From an uncultured Polaribacter sp. (GTDB lineage Bacteria > Bacteroidota > Bacteroidia > Flavobacteriales > Flavobacteriaceae), in the NCBI GenBank assembly GCA_943788045.1, contig CALSOT010000002.1:186001-250000 (forward strand): a DNA stretch of 64,000 nt, written 5' to 3'. Below the pieces are notes generated by a model. It was given only the letters and a program-made list of their open reading frames with translations. It did no database searches and was not told the origin of the DNA. Positions 16,951-27,479 of the stretch are shown one piece after another. Each line of letters begins with the position of its first letter. The first letter of the stretch is position 1. A program made the position numbers and the translations under genes.

Positions 16951-19761
16951 TTATAAAAATCCTCTTCTAAAAAAGTTATAGATAGATTTTACATCTGTAG
17001 ATAACGAAAATCTTATTTTTTGAGGATATGCTGCTTGAGCTATTTCCCAACCATTATTTGAGTATAGAGGAAAATAGATTTCGAAGATTTCATGAATAAA
17101 GTTAAATCGAATTCCACTCTCATAGGCAAAGTAAAGTGGTTGGTTTCTGTTCTTTAAAAAAGCGACATCGTTATATGTCTCTATCCATTTCCAAATTCCG
17201 ACACTTGAATTGTTTGAAATCATAAATTGATTTGCAAACCTTGTGGGTAATACCGATTTAAATCCTCCTTCCGTAATTATATATTGTTGACTAAAAAAAC
17301 CAGTATCTTCAGATCTTCCTAAATAATTTAATTGGAATAAGTAATCATTACTTCTGTCTAAACCAAAACTGAAATAATCTTCTTTAGTTTTATTATTAAA
17401 AAATACTCCTGCAAAGAATCTAAAATCTAATTGGGTGTCTTTCGCGGTTAATGTTCTATATCTAAGGTCTAATGAAGCTTTAGAGAAATTTTTTGCAAAC
17501 TCTGTACTAAAACTATATCTAAACTCTTTTATAATATCAGGGTTGGAGTAGTTGTAGCTTAAACTAAAAACACTGTAATTGTCTTGTGCTGTTTTTGTTG
17601 TGCCATTTCCTACTTCTTTATTTATATGGGTTAGTTTAGCTCTTACTGATTCCGTTGTAGCATCTCTCAGTGTTTTTCTTTTAAAGATAAAATCTATATA
17701 TGGAATGAATGAACGGTAGGATAGACCTAAGTCATAATCAGAAGTACTACCAAATAAACCGTATTTTATTTTTTGTAGATTTGTTTCCTCGAAAAATTGG
17801 TTATACTGAAATGAAAATTGTCCAACAGCTGTTTTGCTTTTTGTTGCGTAATAAGGAGCTACTCTAAATTCGAAATTTCTTTTTATAAGTGGTTTGTTGT
17901 GCAGTTGAACACCTAAGATTAATCCATTATAAAGATTATAATTGATATCAGGTTGATAAAATATTTGATTATATTTTGGAGTGCTAACATCCTTTAGCAA
18001 TGAAAATTTTATAGGTTTGTTAAGTATTTTTTTATCAATTCTTTTCCAATTATTTAACGTGTTTAATTCTGGATATAAATTTTCATAGTTCAATGCAAAT
18101 GTGCTGTATTTTCCTTTCTTAAACTTAACAGTTCTTGTGCTGTCAACATTGCATACCCATTTTTTTAAAGCCACATCTTGCCCTTTTAAAGCGTAAATTG
18201 CTACTGGAGTAATTATGTTTCTTTTATTTTTAATAGTAACAGATATGCTGTCTTTTTCTATCTTAATATGTTCTATTGTATGATCTATTTTTTTATTAGT
18301 CTTTATAAAATCATTAAAAAACCATTGCAAATCTTTGGTTGTTTTTGAAGAGATTAAATCACTGAATTTCTTACTCGAGATAATTTTTAATTGATTTTTT
18401 TGATAAAATTCTTGAATTGATTGGTTTAAAATACTGTCTCCTAGATAGCCTTTTAAAAAGCGAAAACCGAGACCGGCTTTATACTTACTTCCTATTTTTC
18501 TGTTAAAGTTGGATAGTGAATCGGAAGATGTGTTTAATGCTTGGTCTAAAAATTGACGCGCTATGGATTGATAAATAAAAGGGTATTTATCGTTAAAATC
18601 TAATTTTGATATATTAAAAGTTTTTAAAGGCCAAATATTAGAGGCATTCCCTAATAGTTTGACTTCAGGATAAAATCTTTCTACATATTCAATCATTAAA
18701 TAATTTTGAATACCATCAATAAGCCAATAATCTTTTCGTTTATTTAATAGTATTGTATTTTCTAGATATCTTTTTGTTAAAGCTTTAAACATTGTAATGT
18801 CCCACTTAAAAGTGTCAGAAAAAGGTCTAAGGAATTTTGGTAATTGATTTAATCCAAAAATAGGGTTTTTACTTTGCGTCGCTTTATCTATAAAAATCTC
18901 TACATGCGGGTATTTTCCTAGGTAATCTTGTATGAAAATGAGTTCCCTATTTAAAATATTTGTCGTTAAATTAAAATCTAATTCATCAGCGAAAACATCT
19001 GTATGAACAGTCAGTATTTTTGTAGTAAAACTTTTTAATTGTGGTCTTTTATTGATTCCTAAAATAACATCAGTTTTATTTTTTCCAACTAAATAATAGT
19101 TAGTTACTTCTTTCTTTTTAGTTCTATATTGATACAAATTAGATTCCACGATGAATTCTTTCGGTACATCAATTTCAATTTTAAAATCTGTTCCTTTTTC
19201 ATATAAATCATCTAGATTTAAGTTGCTCATATATTGCCAGCCTTTGTTGTAGATAGCGGGAGTTATATACCAGTTTCTAAGATGATACCCTTTTTTTGTT
19301 TTGCCATATTTAGTAAAACGTGCACTTGGTATTTTTACAATATAAGTAACTGAAATTTTAATTTTTGAATTTGGGTATAAAGGTTCTTTTAGAGAAACCT
19401 TTATAATATCTGCTTGATTTTTTAGTTCTTTAAAATGGACGTTTTCAAAATTTACAGAGAGACTTTTTATAATAGAGGATCCTAAATCTTTTTCTTTTGC
19501 AAAATAAAAATCTTTTTTAAAATCTTTAATAAACCTTTTAGATAAAGGGGTTTTTCTATCTCTGTAACTATTTGCCCAATTATGAAGGTAGATGTTTGTT
19601 AGTATTGAATCTGATGTATTGTGGAAAATAATTTCTTGTTGAATTTTTAACTCATCTTTTCGTGGATCTAATGTAGATTTAATGCTGATGGAATTTTGCT
19701 GCGAAAACACAAAAGTTGATGCAAAAAGACAAAGAAGCAATATGTAATTATGATTTTTCAA
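16951..19761 (-). CDS. M1-like gluzincin-fold exported protein with degenerate active site and C-terminal barrel-like region
   Basis: This 936-residue exported protein starts with a clear signal peptide (LLCLFASTFVFSQQ). Residues ~20-240 resemble the N-terminal beta domain of M1 aminopeptidases, including HNWANSYRD and GYHLRNWYITPAIY. The region that should carry HExxH and the downstream Glu is present around residues 320-350 but lacks both His: the helix reads LTKRYLENTI and the following segment WLIDGIQNY. The last ~340 residues alternate polar and aromatic strands and look like an outer-membrane beta-barrel. The protein is therefore probably a non-hydrolytic surface or outer-membrane protein. 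It ends with RRGFL, without a T9SS sorting domain. Confidence 0.75.
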   Translation of the reverse strand: MKNHNYILLLCLFASTFVFSQQNSISIKSTLDPRKDELKIQQEIIFHNTSDSILTNIYLHNWANSYRDRKTPLSKRFIKDFKKDFYFAKEKDLGSSIIKSLSVNFENVHFKELKNQADIIKVSLKEPLYPNSKIKISVTYIVKIPSARFTKYGKTKKGYHLRNWYITPAIYNKGWQYMSNLNLDDLYEKGTDFKIEIDVPKEFIVESNLYQYRTKKKEVTNYYLVGKNKTDVILGINKRPQLKSFTTKILTVHTDVFADELDFNLTTNILNRELIFIQDYLGKYPHVEIFIDKATQSKNPIFGLNQLPKFLRPFSDTFKWDITMFKALTKRYLENTILLNKRKDYWLIDGIQNYLMIEYVERFYPEVKLLGNASNIWPLKTFNISKLDFNDKYPFIYQSIARQFLDQALNTSSDSLSNFNRKIGSKYKAGLGFRFLKGYLGDSILNQSIQEFYQKNQLKIISSKKFSDLISSKTTKDLQWFFNDFIKTNKKIDHTIEHIKIEKDSISVTIKNKRNIITPVAIYALKGQDVALKKWVCNVDSTRTVKFKKGKYSTFALNYENLYPELNTLNNWKRIDKKILNKPIKFSLLKDVSTPKYNQIFYQPDINYNLYNGLILGVQLHNKPLIKRNFEFRVAPYYATKSKTAVGQFSFQYNQFFEETNLQKIKYGLFGSTSDYDLGLSYRSFIPYIDFIFKRKTLRDATTESVRAKLTHINKEVGNGTTKTAQDNYSVFSLSYNYSNPDIIKEFRYSFSTEFAKNFSKASLDLRYRTLTAKDTQLDFRFFAGVFFNNKTKEDYFSFGLDRSNDYLFQLNYLGRSEDTGFFSQQYIITEGGFKSVLPTRFANQFMISNNSSVGIWKWIETYNDVAFLKNRNQPLYFAYESGIRFNFIHEIFEIYFPLYSNNGWEIAQAAYPQKIRFSLSTDVKSIYNFFRRGFL

Positions 19762-19807
19762 GTAAATCTCAGCAAATTAGTTTTTGTTAAAAAAAAGAGA
19801 GTTATAC

Positions 19808-19835
19808 CGGGCTATTTAGTATAATATATAGCCCG
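19808..19835. repeat. Inverted repeat CGGGCTAT...ATAGCCCG
   Basis: This is an 8-bp perfect stem with a 12-base AT loop, between the LOG-family gene end and the M1-like gene start. No T run follows on the minus strand, so it is either a weak terminator for the LOG-family gene or an operator or leader element. Confidence 0.5.
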
Positions 19836-19855
19836 CTATTTTAATAAAAAATATT

Positions 19856-20563
19856 TTAGAAGTTAGGTTTAAATTGATATTTAGCATAGAAGTTATTTAG
19901 GTGCTCTACAGCTTCATCTGCAGTGTCCACAACTCTAAATAAATTTAAGTCTTTTTCACTAATATTACCTTCTTCGAGTAGTGTGTTTTTGATCCAATCT
20001 AATAAGCCAGACCAGAATTTTGTGCCTACTAAAATAATAGGAAAACGACCAATTTTTTTAGTTTGAATCAAAGTAATTGCCTCAAAAAGTTCATCCATAG
20101 TTCCAAAACCACCCGGCATTACAACAAAACCTTGTGAGTATTTTACAAACATTACTTTTCTAACAAAAAAGTAATCAAAATCTAAACTTTTTCCTCGGTC
20201 AATCCATGGGTTGTCATGTTGTTCAAAAGGTAATTCTATGTTAAGTCCAACAGAACTTCCTTTTCCTCGGTGAGCTCCCTTGTTACCTGCTTCCATTATT
20301 CCAGGTCCACCTCCAGTGATTACACCATAACCGTTTTGTGTTAATTTAAAAGCAACTTCTTCTGCTAGTTTATAATATGGGTCTTCTGGTTTTGTTCTTG
20401 CAGATCCAAAAATAGATACAGAAGGACCTATTTTACTTAATTTCTCGTAACCTTCAACAAACTCAGCCATTATTTTAAATATAGCCCAAGAATCGTTTGT
20501 TTTTATTTCATTCCACGTTTTTGTTTGTAGTTTTTCTTTTATTTTTCTATCGTCATTCGTCAT
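19856..20563 (-). CDS. LOG family protein (TIGR00730-type Rossmann fold)
   Basis: This belongs to the LONELY GUY / putative lysine-decarboxylase family, whose characterised members are cytokinin riboside 5'-monophosphate phosphoribohydrolases or nucleotide 5'-monophosphate nucleosidases. Both hallmark motifs are intact: GGGPGIMEAGN at residues 84-94 and PGGFGTMDELFE at 150-161, with catalytic Arg and Glu in the usual places (RKVMFVKYSQGFVV). At 235 aa it is the standard bacterial size plus a short N-terminal extension. It lies between uvrA and the M1-like gene on the same strand. A housekeeping nucleotide-salvage role is likely. Confidence 0.9.
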   Translation of the reverse strand: MTNDDRKIKEKLQTKTWNEIKTNDSWAIFKIMAEFVEGYEKLSKIGPSVSIFGSARTKPEDPYYKLAEEVAFKLTQNGYGVITGGGPGIMEAGNKGAHRGKGSSVGLNIELPFEQHDNPWIDRGKSLDFDYFFVRKVMFVKYSQGFVVMPGGFGTMDELFEAITLIQTKKIGRFPIILVGTKFWSGLLDWIKNTLLEEGNISEKDLNLFRVVDTADEAVEHLNNFYAKYQFKPNF

Positions 20564-20610
20564 GTCAGTATTTTTTATTTTTTATTTTTTTTTTGAAAAA
20601 ACAATGCTGG

Positions 20611-23433
20611 CTAAAATAGTTCTTTTTTCAAAAACTTAGCAGTATAACTAGTTTTATGTTTGGCAACTTCTTCAGGAGTTCCTTTGCATATAATTTTACC
20701 GCCTTTTTTGCCGCCTTCCATACCAACATCAATAATGTAATCTGCTAGTTTTACAACATCTAAATTGTGTTCTATAATTAATACAGTATTACCCTTGTCC
20801 GCTAGTTTATTAAGAACATCCATTAAAACTCTAATGTCTTCAAAATGAAGTCCTGTTGTCGGTTCGTCTAAAATATAAAATGTGTTACCTGTATCTCTCT
20901 TAGATAACTCGGCTGCAAGTTTTATTCTTTGTGCTTCTCCACCAGAGAGCGTAGTTGATTGCTGTCCGAGAGTAATGTAACCTAAACCAACATCTTTAAT
21001 TGTTTTTAATTTTTTATGAATTTTAGGGATGTTTTCAAAGAAAACTGTGGCATCTTCAATCGTCATATTTAATACATCAGAAATCGATTTTCCCTTGTAG
21101 CGAATTTCTAGCGTTTCTCTGTTAAATCGTTTTCCTTGACAGGTTTCACATTCTACCTGAACATCGGGCAAAAAGTTCATTTCTATAACCCTAACACCTC
21201 CACCTTGGCAAGTTTCACATCTTCCTCCTTTTACATTAAAAGAAAAACGACCGGGTTTGTAACCACGTATAGCAGCTTCTGGCGTTTTAGCAAATAAACT
21301 TCTAACTTCAGAAAAAGTACCTGTATAAGTTGCTGGGTTAGAACGCGGAGTTCTACCAATTGGAGATTGGTCAATATCAATTACTTTATCTACAGACTCT
21401 AAACCTTCAATTTTTTTATACGGCATAGGTTTTTTTACACCTCTGTATATGTGAGCATTTAAAATAGGATATAAAGTCTCATTGATTAAAGTAGATTTTC
21501 CGCTTCCAGAAACTCCTGTAACACAAATCATTTTGCCCAAAGGAAATTCTACAGAAACGTTTTTTAGGTTGTTTCCTGTAGCTCCTTTTAGTTTAATGAA
21601 TTTGCCATTACCTTCTCTGCGTTTTTTCGGAACTACAATTTCTTTTCTTCCTGTTAAATAATCTGCGGTTAAAGTATTTTGTTTTTTTAAATCTTCAAAA
21701 GTTCCAGCAGAAACAATTTCTCCTCCATGTCTTCCAGCTCCTGGGCCAATATCGAACACAAAGTCTGCGTGTTCCATCATATCTTTATCATGCTCTACGA
21801 CTAAAACGGAGTTCCCTAAGTTTCTTAATTTTACTAAAGAGTCTATTAGTTTTTGATTGTCTCGTTGGTGTAATCCAATACTTGGTTCGTCTAAAATGTA
21901 TAAAACTCCAACCAATTGAGAGCCAATTTGAGTAGCCAATCGAATTCTTTGAGCTTCTCCACCAGAAAGAGACTTAGAAGTTCTATCAAGGGTTAAATAA
22001 TCTAAGCCAACATCTAATAAAAATTGAATTCTAGTTCTTATTTCTTTTAAAATTTCTGACGCAATTAAAAGTTGTTTTTCCGATAACTCTTTTTCAATAT
22101 TCTTGAACCATTTTGCAAGTTCAGTTATATCCATTTTAGCCAGATCACTAATATTTTTATCAGTAATTTTAAAATGAAGTGCCTCTTTTTTTAATCTCTT
22201 TCCGTCGCAAGAAGAGCACGAAACTTCGTCCATAAACCCTTTTGCCCAGCGTTTTATACTGGTGCTTTCTGCGTTTGTGTATTGGTTTTCAATAAAAGAG
22301 ATAATTCCTTCAAAATCAATTTTGTAATTTCTGGTTACTCCAGCAGTTTTAGACTTAATTTCAAAAGATTCATTACCGCCATTTAAAATGATATCCAAAG
22401 CCTCTTTTGGAATACTTTTAATTGCATCCGTTAATTTGAATTTATAACGTTCAGCAATATTTTCTATTTGTTTAAAAATCCAACTACTTTTTTGTGCGCC
22501 TAAAGGGATAATTCCTCCATTTTGTATAGAAACTGTGTAATCTGGAATTATTTTTTTTAAATTGATTTCGTTTGTAACACCCAGTCCACTGCACTTGTCG
22601 CATGCACCTTTTGGAGAATTAAAAGAAAAATTATTCGGTTCTGGGTTTGGGTATGCAATGCCAGACGTTGGGCACATTAATTCTCTGCTAAAATATCGAG
22701 GTTTATTGTTTTCAATATCAATAACCATCATAATATTATTTCCTGAATATAAAGCTGTTTTTATCGTTTCCTCCAAACGTTTCTCTACTGATTCATTTAT
22801 TAGAAGTCTATCAATTACAACCTCAATGTCATGCGTTTTGTATCTATCTAAACGCATTCCTTTTTCTATTTCTTTAATTTCTCCATCAATTCTTACCCGT
22901 AAAAAACCTTGTTTAGAAATTTGTTCAAAAAGTTCGCGATAATGTCCTTTTCTAGATTTAATTAAAGGTGCTAAAACAGCGACTTTTTTATTCTCAAAAT
23001 CTTTTAAAATGAGTTGCCTGATTTGTTCGTCAGAATAACTTACCATTTTTTCTCCTGAATTGTAAGAGTAGGCATCTGCAGCTCTTGCAAACAGTAATCT
23101 TAAAAAATCGTAAATTTCAGTAATAGTACCCACTGTAGATCGAGGGCTTTTATTTGTGGTTTTCTGTTCTATAGAAATTACTGGAGAAAGGCCATCAATT
23201 TTATCAACATCAGGTCTTTCTAAGCCACCCAAAAATTGTCTTGCATAGGCAGAAAATGTTTCAATATAACGCCTTTGCCCTTCAGCGTATATTGTGTCGA
23301 AGGCTAAAGATGATTTTCCACTTCCGCTTAGACCAGTAATGACAACTAGTTTTTCGCGAGGAATTTTTACATCTATATTTTTTAAATTATGGGCTCTAGC
23401 TCCGTAAACTTCTATGTGTTCTTGGTCTTTCAA
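20611..23433 (-). CDS. uvrA: Excinuclease ABC subunit A
   Basis: This ATPase recognises DNA damage in nucleotide-excision repair and loads UvrB. It has two ABC modules. The first Walker [10 protein letters not shown] is at 34-42 and the second GVSGSGKST is near 637. Two signature motifs (LSGGEAQRI) and two Walker B segments ([24 protein letters not shown]) are visible. Zinc-binding Cys clusters are present in both halves ([16 protein letters not shown] ... [10 protein letters not shown]), and [10 protein letters not shown] lies between. At 940 aa the length is normal for the short UvrA group. It is divergent from the PspC gene. Confidence 0.97.
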   Translation of the reverse strand: MKDQEHIEVYGARAHNLKNIDVKIPREKLVVITGLSGSGKSSLAFDTIYAEGQRRYIETFSAYARQFLGGLERPDVDKIDGLSPVISIEQKTTNKSPRSTVGTITEIYDFLRLLFARAADAYSYNSGEKMVSYSDEQIRQLILKDFENKKVAVLAPLIKSRKGHYRELFEQISKQGFLRVRIDGEIKEIEKGMRLDRYKTHDIEVVIDRLLINESVEKRLEETIKTALYSGNNIMMVIDIENNKPRYFSRELMCPTSGIAYPNPEPNNFSFNSPKGACDKCSGLGVTNEINLKKIIPDYTVSIQNGGIIPLGAQKSSWIFKQIENIAERYKFKLTDAIKSIPKEALDIILNGGNESFEIKSKTAGVTRNYKIDFEGIISFIENQYTNAESTSIKRWAKGFMDEVSCSSCDGKRLKKEALHFKITDKNISDLAKMDITELAKWFKNIEKELSEKQLLIASEILKEIRTRIQFLLDVGLDYLTLDRTSKSLSGGEAQRIRLATQIGSQLVGVLYILDEPSIGLHQRDNQKLIDSLVKLRNLGNSVLVVEHDKDMMEHADFVFDIGPGAGRHGGEIVSAGTFEDLKKQNTLTADYLTGRKEIVVPKKRREGNGKFIKLKGATGNNLKNVSVEFPLGKMICVTGVSGSGKSTLINETLYPILNAHIYRGVKKPMPYKKIEGLESVDKVIDIDQSPIGRTPRSNPATYTGTFSEVRSLFAKTPEAAIRGYKPGRFSFNVKGGRCETCQGGGVRVIEMNFLPDVQVECETCQGKRFNRETLEIRYKGKSISDVLNMTIEDATVFFENIPKIHKKLKTIKDVGLGYITLGQQSTTLSGGEAQRIKLAAELSKRDTGNTFYILDEPTTGLHFEDIRVLMDVLNKLADKGNTVLIIEHNLDVVKLADYIIDVGMEGGKKGGKIICKGTPEEVAKHKTSYTAKFLKKELF

Positions 23434-23612
23434 ATTAGGTTTTTTCAGAAAAAAGCAAAGTTAAAGAATCCTATTTTAATCAAAGGTGGATTGTTTCATG
23501 GTTTTAATATAAAACTTTCTATTAATATGCAGTTTTGATAAAAACAGATGTTCAAATTGTGTTGCTATCAAATCATAAAATACTATCTTGCATTTAAATA
23601 TTTTAGCAATAA

Positions 23613-23834
23613 ATGATTGATAGTATTCGACATTTTTTTGAAAGAAATGGATTTCACGTTTCATCAAGATTAGCAGACAGAATTGGTATGAGAGCACTAA
23701 ACGTGCGCTTGTTTTTTATTTATGTTACTTTTTTTACAGTAGGTTTGTCTTTTGGTTTTTATTTAACCTTGGCATTTTTATTAAAGTTAAAAGATAAAAT
23801 ATACACTAAAAGAAGCTCAGTATTCGACTTGTAG
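23613..23834 (+). CDS. PspC domain small membrane protein
   Basis: This 73-residue protein carries a single PspC domain: SRLADRIGMRALNVRLFFIY followed by a hydrophobic hairpin (residues ~30-62) and a basic tail. PspC proteins are membrane-associated and in other bacteria take part in envelope-stress responses; here its role is unproven. The gene opens a plus-strand run and ends three bases before the potassium channel gene. An antisense ORF overlapping its 5' end is a shadow. Confidence 0.8.
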   Translation: MIDSIRHFFERNGFHVSSRLADRIGMRALNVRLFFIYVTFFTVGLSFGFYLTLAFLLKLKDKIYTKRSSVFDL

Positions 23835-23837
23835 TCT

Positions 23838-24842
23838 ATGAAGATAAATGTACTAGAATCTAAAATAAATAAAACATTATTTTTAGTTGTTACTATTTTG
23901 TCAATAGGAACAATTGGGTATATGATGCTCTCTCAATATTCTTTTGTAGATGCATTGTATATGACTGTAATAACGGTAACAACTGTGGGCTTTGGTGAGT
24001 TAAGACCCTTCTCGCCAGAAGAGAAAGTTTTTACAATATTTTTAATTTTAACGAGTATTACTGTTTTTGGTTACGCTGTGTCAGCTTTTTCAGAATATGT
24101 AGTAAGTGGTAGATTATTTGAACATTTTAAGCAAAGGAAAGTGGAAAAACAAATTGCAAATTTAAAAGGACATACCATTGTTTGTGGGTATGGTAGAAAC
24201 GGAAGACAAGCAATTTTAAAATTAAAAAATTACAATAAAAAGTTTGTAGTCGTTGAGGAGAAGAAAGAAAGAACGGAAGCTCTAGATGCTCAAGGGATTT
24301 TGAATATTAATGGAGATGCAACTATAGATGAGACTTTACTTCGTGCAGGTATAAAGAATGCATCTAATTTAATTACTGCTTTACCCTCTGATGCCAATAA
24401 CTTGTTTGTGGTGCTGACCGCAAGTCAGTTAAATAAAAAATGTAAAGTAATAAGTAGGGCTTCGAACGAGTCTTCCTATAGTAAGTTAAAAATAGCTGGC
24501 GCAAGTAATGTGATTATGCCAGATAAACTGGGTGGTGATCACATGGCTTCGTTAGTCGTTACTCCAGATGTGATTGAATTTGTAGATAGGTTAACGATAG
24601 AAGGCGAAACGACTGCAAATTTAGAGGAAATTGCTGTAGATGACTTGCCTAAAATGTATATTAATAAAACAATTTTAGATTTAGATTTAAGAAAAGAAAC
24701 TGGTTGTACAGTTATTGGTTTTATTAAGCCTAATCAGGATTATATTATAAACCCGGAAGCAGATTGTGTTTTAATTGAAGGATCTCGTTTAATTGTTTTA
24801 GGAAGACCAGAGCAGATAATCAAATTAAGACAATTGTTTTAG
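23838..24842 (+). CDS. Potassium channel with RCK/TrkA domains
   Basis: This is a predicted inner-membrane K+ channel gated by cytosolic nucleotide-binding (RCK) domains. Two transmembrane helices flank a pore loop with TVGFGE at residues 49-54, a standard variant of the TVGYG selectivity filter. A TrkA-N Rossmann domain begins with VCGYGRNGRQA (115-125), and a TrkA-C domain follows after ~residue 240 (LEEIAVDDLPKMYINKTI). At 334 residues this is the MthK-like single-pore architecture. It follows the PspC gene by three bases. Confidence 0.92.
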   Translation: MKINVLESKINKTLFLVVTILSIGTIGYMMLSQYSFVDALYMTVITVTTVGFGELRPFSPEEKVFTIFLILTSITVFGYAVSAFSEYVVSGRLFEHFKQRKVEKQIANLKGHTIVCGYGRNGRQAILKLKNYNKKFVVVEEKKERTEALDAQGILNINGDATIDETLLRAGIKNASNLITALPSDANNLFVVLTASQLNKKCKVISRASNESSYSKLKIAGASNVIMPDKLGGDHMASLVVTPDVIEFVDRLTIEGETTANLEEIAVDDLPKMYINKTILDLDLRKETGCTVIGFIKPNQDYIINPEADCVLIEGSRLIVLGRPEQIIKLRQLF

Positions 24843-24893
24843 TTATTAGTGATTTTTTAAAGTCAGAAATAGCATAATTATATTTCAAAGTAA

Positions 24894-25793
24894 ATGATAA
24901 AAGTGGTTGTTACAGGTAGTAATGGATTGTTAGGTCAGTCCTTAATAAATTTATTACTTAAAGAAAAAGAGGTGTATCAAGTCATTGGTTTTTCTCGAGG
25001 AGAAAATAGAAGTGGAAGAGATGATTTCTCTTATGTATCGATCGATATTACTGATAGAGAAAACCTAAAAGATACATTATTAAAGATTCAGCCAAACTTT
25101 ATCATTAATACTGCAGCAATGACTCAAGTTGATGACTGTGAAGGTAATAAAGAGGCGTGTGATTTGCTAAATGTAACTGTTGTTAAATGGTTAGAGCAAG
25201 TTTCTGATGAGATTAATGCTCATTTAATACATCTTTCTACAGATTTTATTTTTGATGGATTAAAAGGGAATTACAAAGAAACAGATACTCCAAACCCACT
25301 AAGTTATTATGGGTTTTCTAAATTGAAATCTGAAAACATTTTAATAGAATCTAAAATACATTATACTATTTTAAGAACAATCTTAGTTTTTGGAAAAGTG
25401 TATGATATGAGCAGAAGTAATATTGTGTTATGGGTTAAAAGTATGTTAGAAAAAGGCGAAGAAATTACAATTGTAGATGACCAGTATAGGGCGCCAACTT
25501 ATGTAGAAGATTTGGCGTTGGCTTGTAAAATTTCTATGGATAAAAAAGCAACAGGAATTTATAATATTTCATCAAACGAATTGTTAAGTGTTTTTGAAAT
25601 TGCACAACAAATTGCAGATGCATTTGGTTTAGATAAAAATTTAATAAAACCAATTTCTACCTCAACTTTAAATCAAACTGCACCAAGACCAGCTAAAACA
25701 GGTTTTGATTTATCAAAAACTAATAAGGTTTTAGAGTTTTATCCAAAATCTTTTAAAGAAGATTTGCAAAGATTTAAGGATATCATAACATAA
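24894..25793 (+). CDS. RmlD-like SDR family oxidoreductase
   Basis: This is an extended short-chain dehydrogenase similar to dTDP-4-dehydrorhamnose reductase (RmlD/RfbD). The NAD(P)-binding motif TGSNGLLGQSL is at residues 7-17. Catalytic residues are STDFIFDG (Ser115/Thr116) and YYGFSK (Tyr139, Lys143). NTAAMTQVDDCE near 72 and FDGLKGNYKETDTPNPLSYY are characteristic of the RmlD group. No other rhamnose genes are nearby, so rhamnose synthesis is not established; a general sugar-nucleotide or unknown reductase role is possible. Confidence 0.82.
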   Translation: MIKVVVTGSNGLLGQSLINLLLKEKEVYQVIGFSRGENRSGRDDFSYVSIDITDRENLKDTLLKIQPNFIINTAAMTQVDDCEGNKEACDLLNVTVVKWLEQVSDEINAHLIHLSTDFIFDGLKGNYKETDTPNPLSYYGFSKLKSENILIESKIHYTILRTILVFGKVYDMSRSNIVLWVKSMLEKGEEITIVDDQYRAPTYVEDLALACKISMDKKATGIYNISSNELLSVFEIAQQIADAFGLDKNLIKPISTSTLNQTAPRPAKTGFDLSKTNKVLEFYPKSFKEDLQRFKDIIT

Positions 25794-25880
25794 AAATCAC
25801 TTTTAACGATTAAAAGTTGTTGAAAGACCAATTTTTTATGATATTGCGGACTTCTTAATAAAAACTAATCAAAATAAATT

Positions 25881-27470
25881 ATGAATAAAAAACTTCTTTC
25901 GTTGTTGTTTTTAACAACACCATTTTTCTCATTTGCTCAAGAACAACAAGAAAAAGGAATAGCAGAAAGTATAAATGAGGGTTTTAAGCCAGTTGCAGAT
26001 GCTTGGGGTGGCTTTGTTTTTTATTCTGTTGAACTGGGTGGCGGAGTTAAAATGCCTTTGGTGATTATAATGCTTCTCTTAGCGGGTTTAATTTTTACTA
26101 TACTATTTAAATTTGTAAATATAAGAATGTTTCCTGTTTCTATAAATATTGTAAGAGGGAAGTATGACGAAGTAGATCATGTAACATCAGATGTTGTTGC
26201 AGGGGATTCAACTCCTGGCGGAGACGCTATTGAAACAATAAGAATTGAAGGGGAAGAGGGAGAGGTTACTCATTTTCAAGCTTTAACAGCAGCTTTATCG
26301 GGAACGGTAGGTTTGGGTAATATAGCAGGAGTCGCTGTTGCTTTGTCTCTCGGAGGTCCCGGAGCTACTTTTTGGATGATAGTTGCTGGATTGCTAGGAA
26401 TGTCCTCAAAATTTGTAGAATGTACTCTAGGTGTAAAGTATAGAGATGTCGGTGAAGATGGGACTATTTATGGAGGGCCAATGTATTACTTAAAGAAAGG
26501 TTTAGCTGATGTTGGTAAAAGTGGTTTGGGTAAAGTCCTAGCGGTTCTTTTTGCAGTGATGGTAGTTGGTGGATCTTTTGGTGGAGGAAATATGTTTCAA
26601 GCAAATCAAGCAGCCCAGCAATTTGGAAGTATGATTGGCTCTAATGAGTTATCTACTTCACTACTTTTTGGTATTGTAATGTCTATTTTAGTTGGTGTTG
26701 TAATTATAGGAGGAATAAAAAGAATTGGAAATATTACTGAGAAAATAGTGCCATTTATGGTTGGGATATATTTTTTAGCAGCAATCGTTATTTTAGCAGC
26801 TAATTTTTCTCAAATAGGAGATGCTTTTGGTCAAATTTGGGATGGCGCTTTTAATCCGAAAGGGATTACTGGAGGTTTACTAGGTGTATTGATTATAGGG
26901 TTTCAGAGAGCGGCATTTTCGAATGAAGCAGGGGTTGGTTCTGCTGCAATTGCTCATTCAGCGGTGAAAACAAAATACCCGGCTTCTGAGGGGTTGGTAG
27001 CCTTATTAGAGCCCTTTATTGATACGGTTGTTGTTTGTACAATGACAGCTTTGGTGATTATTATTACCAATGGTGGTGGAGAAATTATGACCTACGGGGT
27101 TAAGTCTCCTGATGGTGTTTTAGCAACATCTAAAGCATTTGCCTCAGTGATTCCATGGTTTCCTTATATCTTAACAGTTGCTGTGGTTTTATTTGCATTT
27201 TCAACAATGTTGTCTTGGTCTTATTACGGGTTGCAGGGATGGATGTTTTTATTTGGCCGTTCAAAAGGGGCAGATTACGCATATAAAATTTTATTCTGTT
27301 TATTTGTTATTGTAGGTTCTGCGGCTAGTTTAGGAGCAGTTACAGATTTTTCAGACGCAATGATTTTTGCGATGGCCGTGCCTAACGTAGTTGGTTTATT
27401 CTTTCTGTTTCCAAAAGTACGAGAAGAATTATCAAGATATTTAAACGCTATTAAATCTAAAAAAGCTTAA
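25881..27470 (+). CDS. Sodium/alanine:cation symporter (AGCS family)
   Basis: This is an inner-membrane symporter that takes up alanine or glycine with Na+ or H+. The protein starts with a hydrophobic segment ending FSFAQ that resembles a signal peptide, an N-terminal extension I know from Bacteroidota members. About ten further membrane helices follow. Family motifs include SGTVGLGNIAGVAVALSLGG near residue 138, GGPMYYLKKGL, and GFQRAAFSNEAGVGSAAIAHS near residue 344. The 529-residue length fits the extended family. It stands 87 bases after the SDR gene. Confidence 0.92.
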   Translation: MNKKLLSLLFLTTPFFSFAQEQQEKGIAESINEGFKPVADAWGGFVFYSVELGGGVKMPLVIIMLLLAGLIFTILFKFVNIRMFPVSINIVRGKYDEVDHVTSDVVAGDSTPGGDAIETIRIEGEEGEVTHFQALTAALSGTVGLGNIAGVAVALSLGGPGATFWMIVAGLLGMSSKFVECTLGVKYRDVGEDGTIYGGPMYYLKKGLADVGKSGLGKVLAVLFAVMVVGGSFGGGNMFQANQAAQQFGSMIGSNELSTSLLFGIVMSILVGVVIIGGIKRIGNITEKIVPFMVGIYFLAAIVILAANFSQIGDAFGQIWDGAFNPKGITGGLLGVLIIGFQRAAFSNEAGVGSAAIAHSAVKTKYPASEGLVALLEPFIDTVVVCTMTALVIIITNGGGEIMTYGVKSPDGVLATSKAFASVIPWFPYILTVAVVLFAFSTMLSWSYYGLQGWMFLFGRSKGADYAYKILFCLFVIVGSAASLGAVTDFSDAMIFAMAVPNVVGLFFLFPKVREELSRYLNAIKSKKA

Positions 27471-27479
27471 AAGAAAAAA

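Noticed and set aside
22562..22942. Plus-strand ORF of 126 codons
   Set aside because: It lies inside uvrA on the opposite strand and has no family-like features.
23476..23697. Minus-strand ORF overlapping the PspC gene start
   Set aside because: The plus-strand PspC domain is convincing, while this ORF has no recognisable features.
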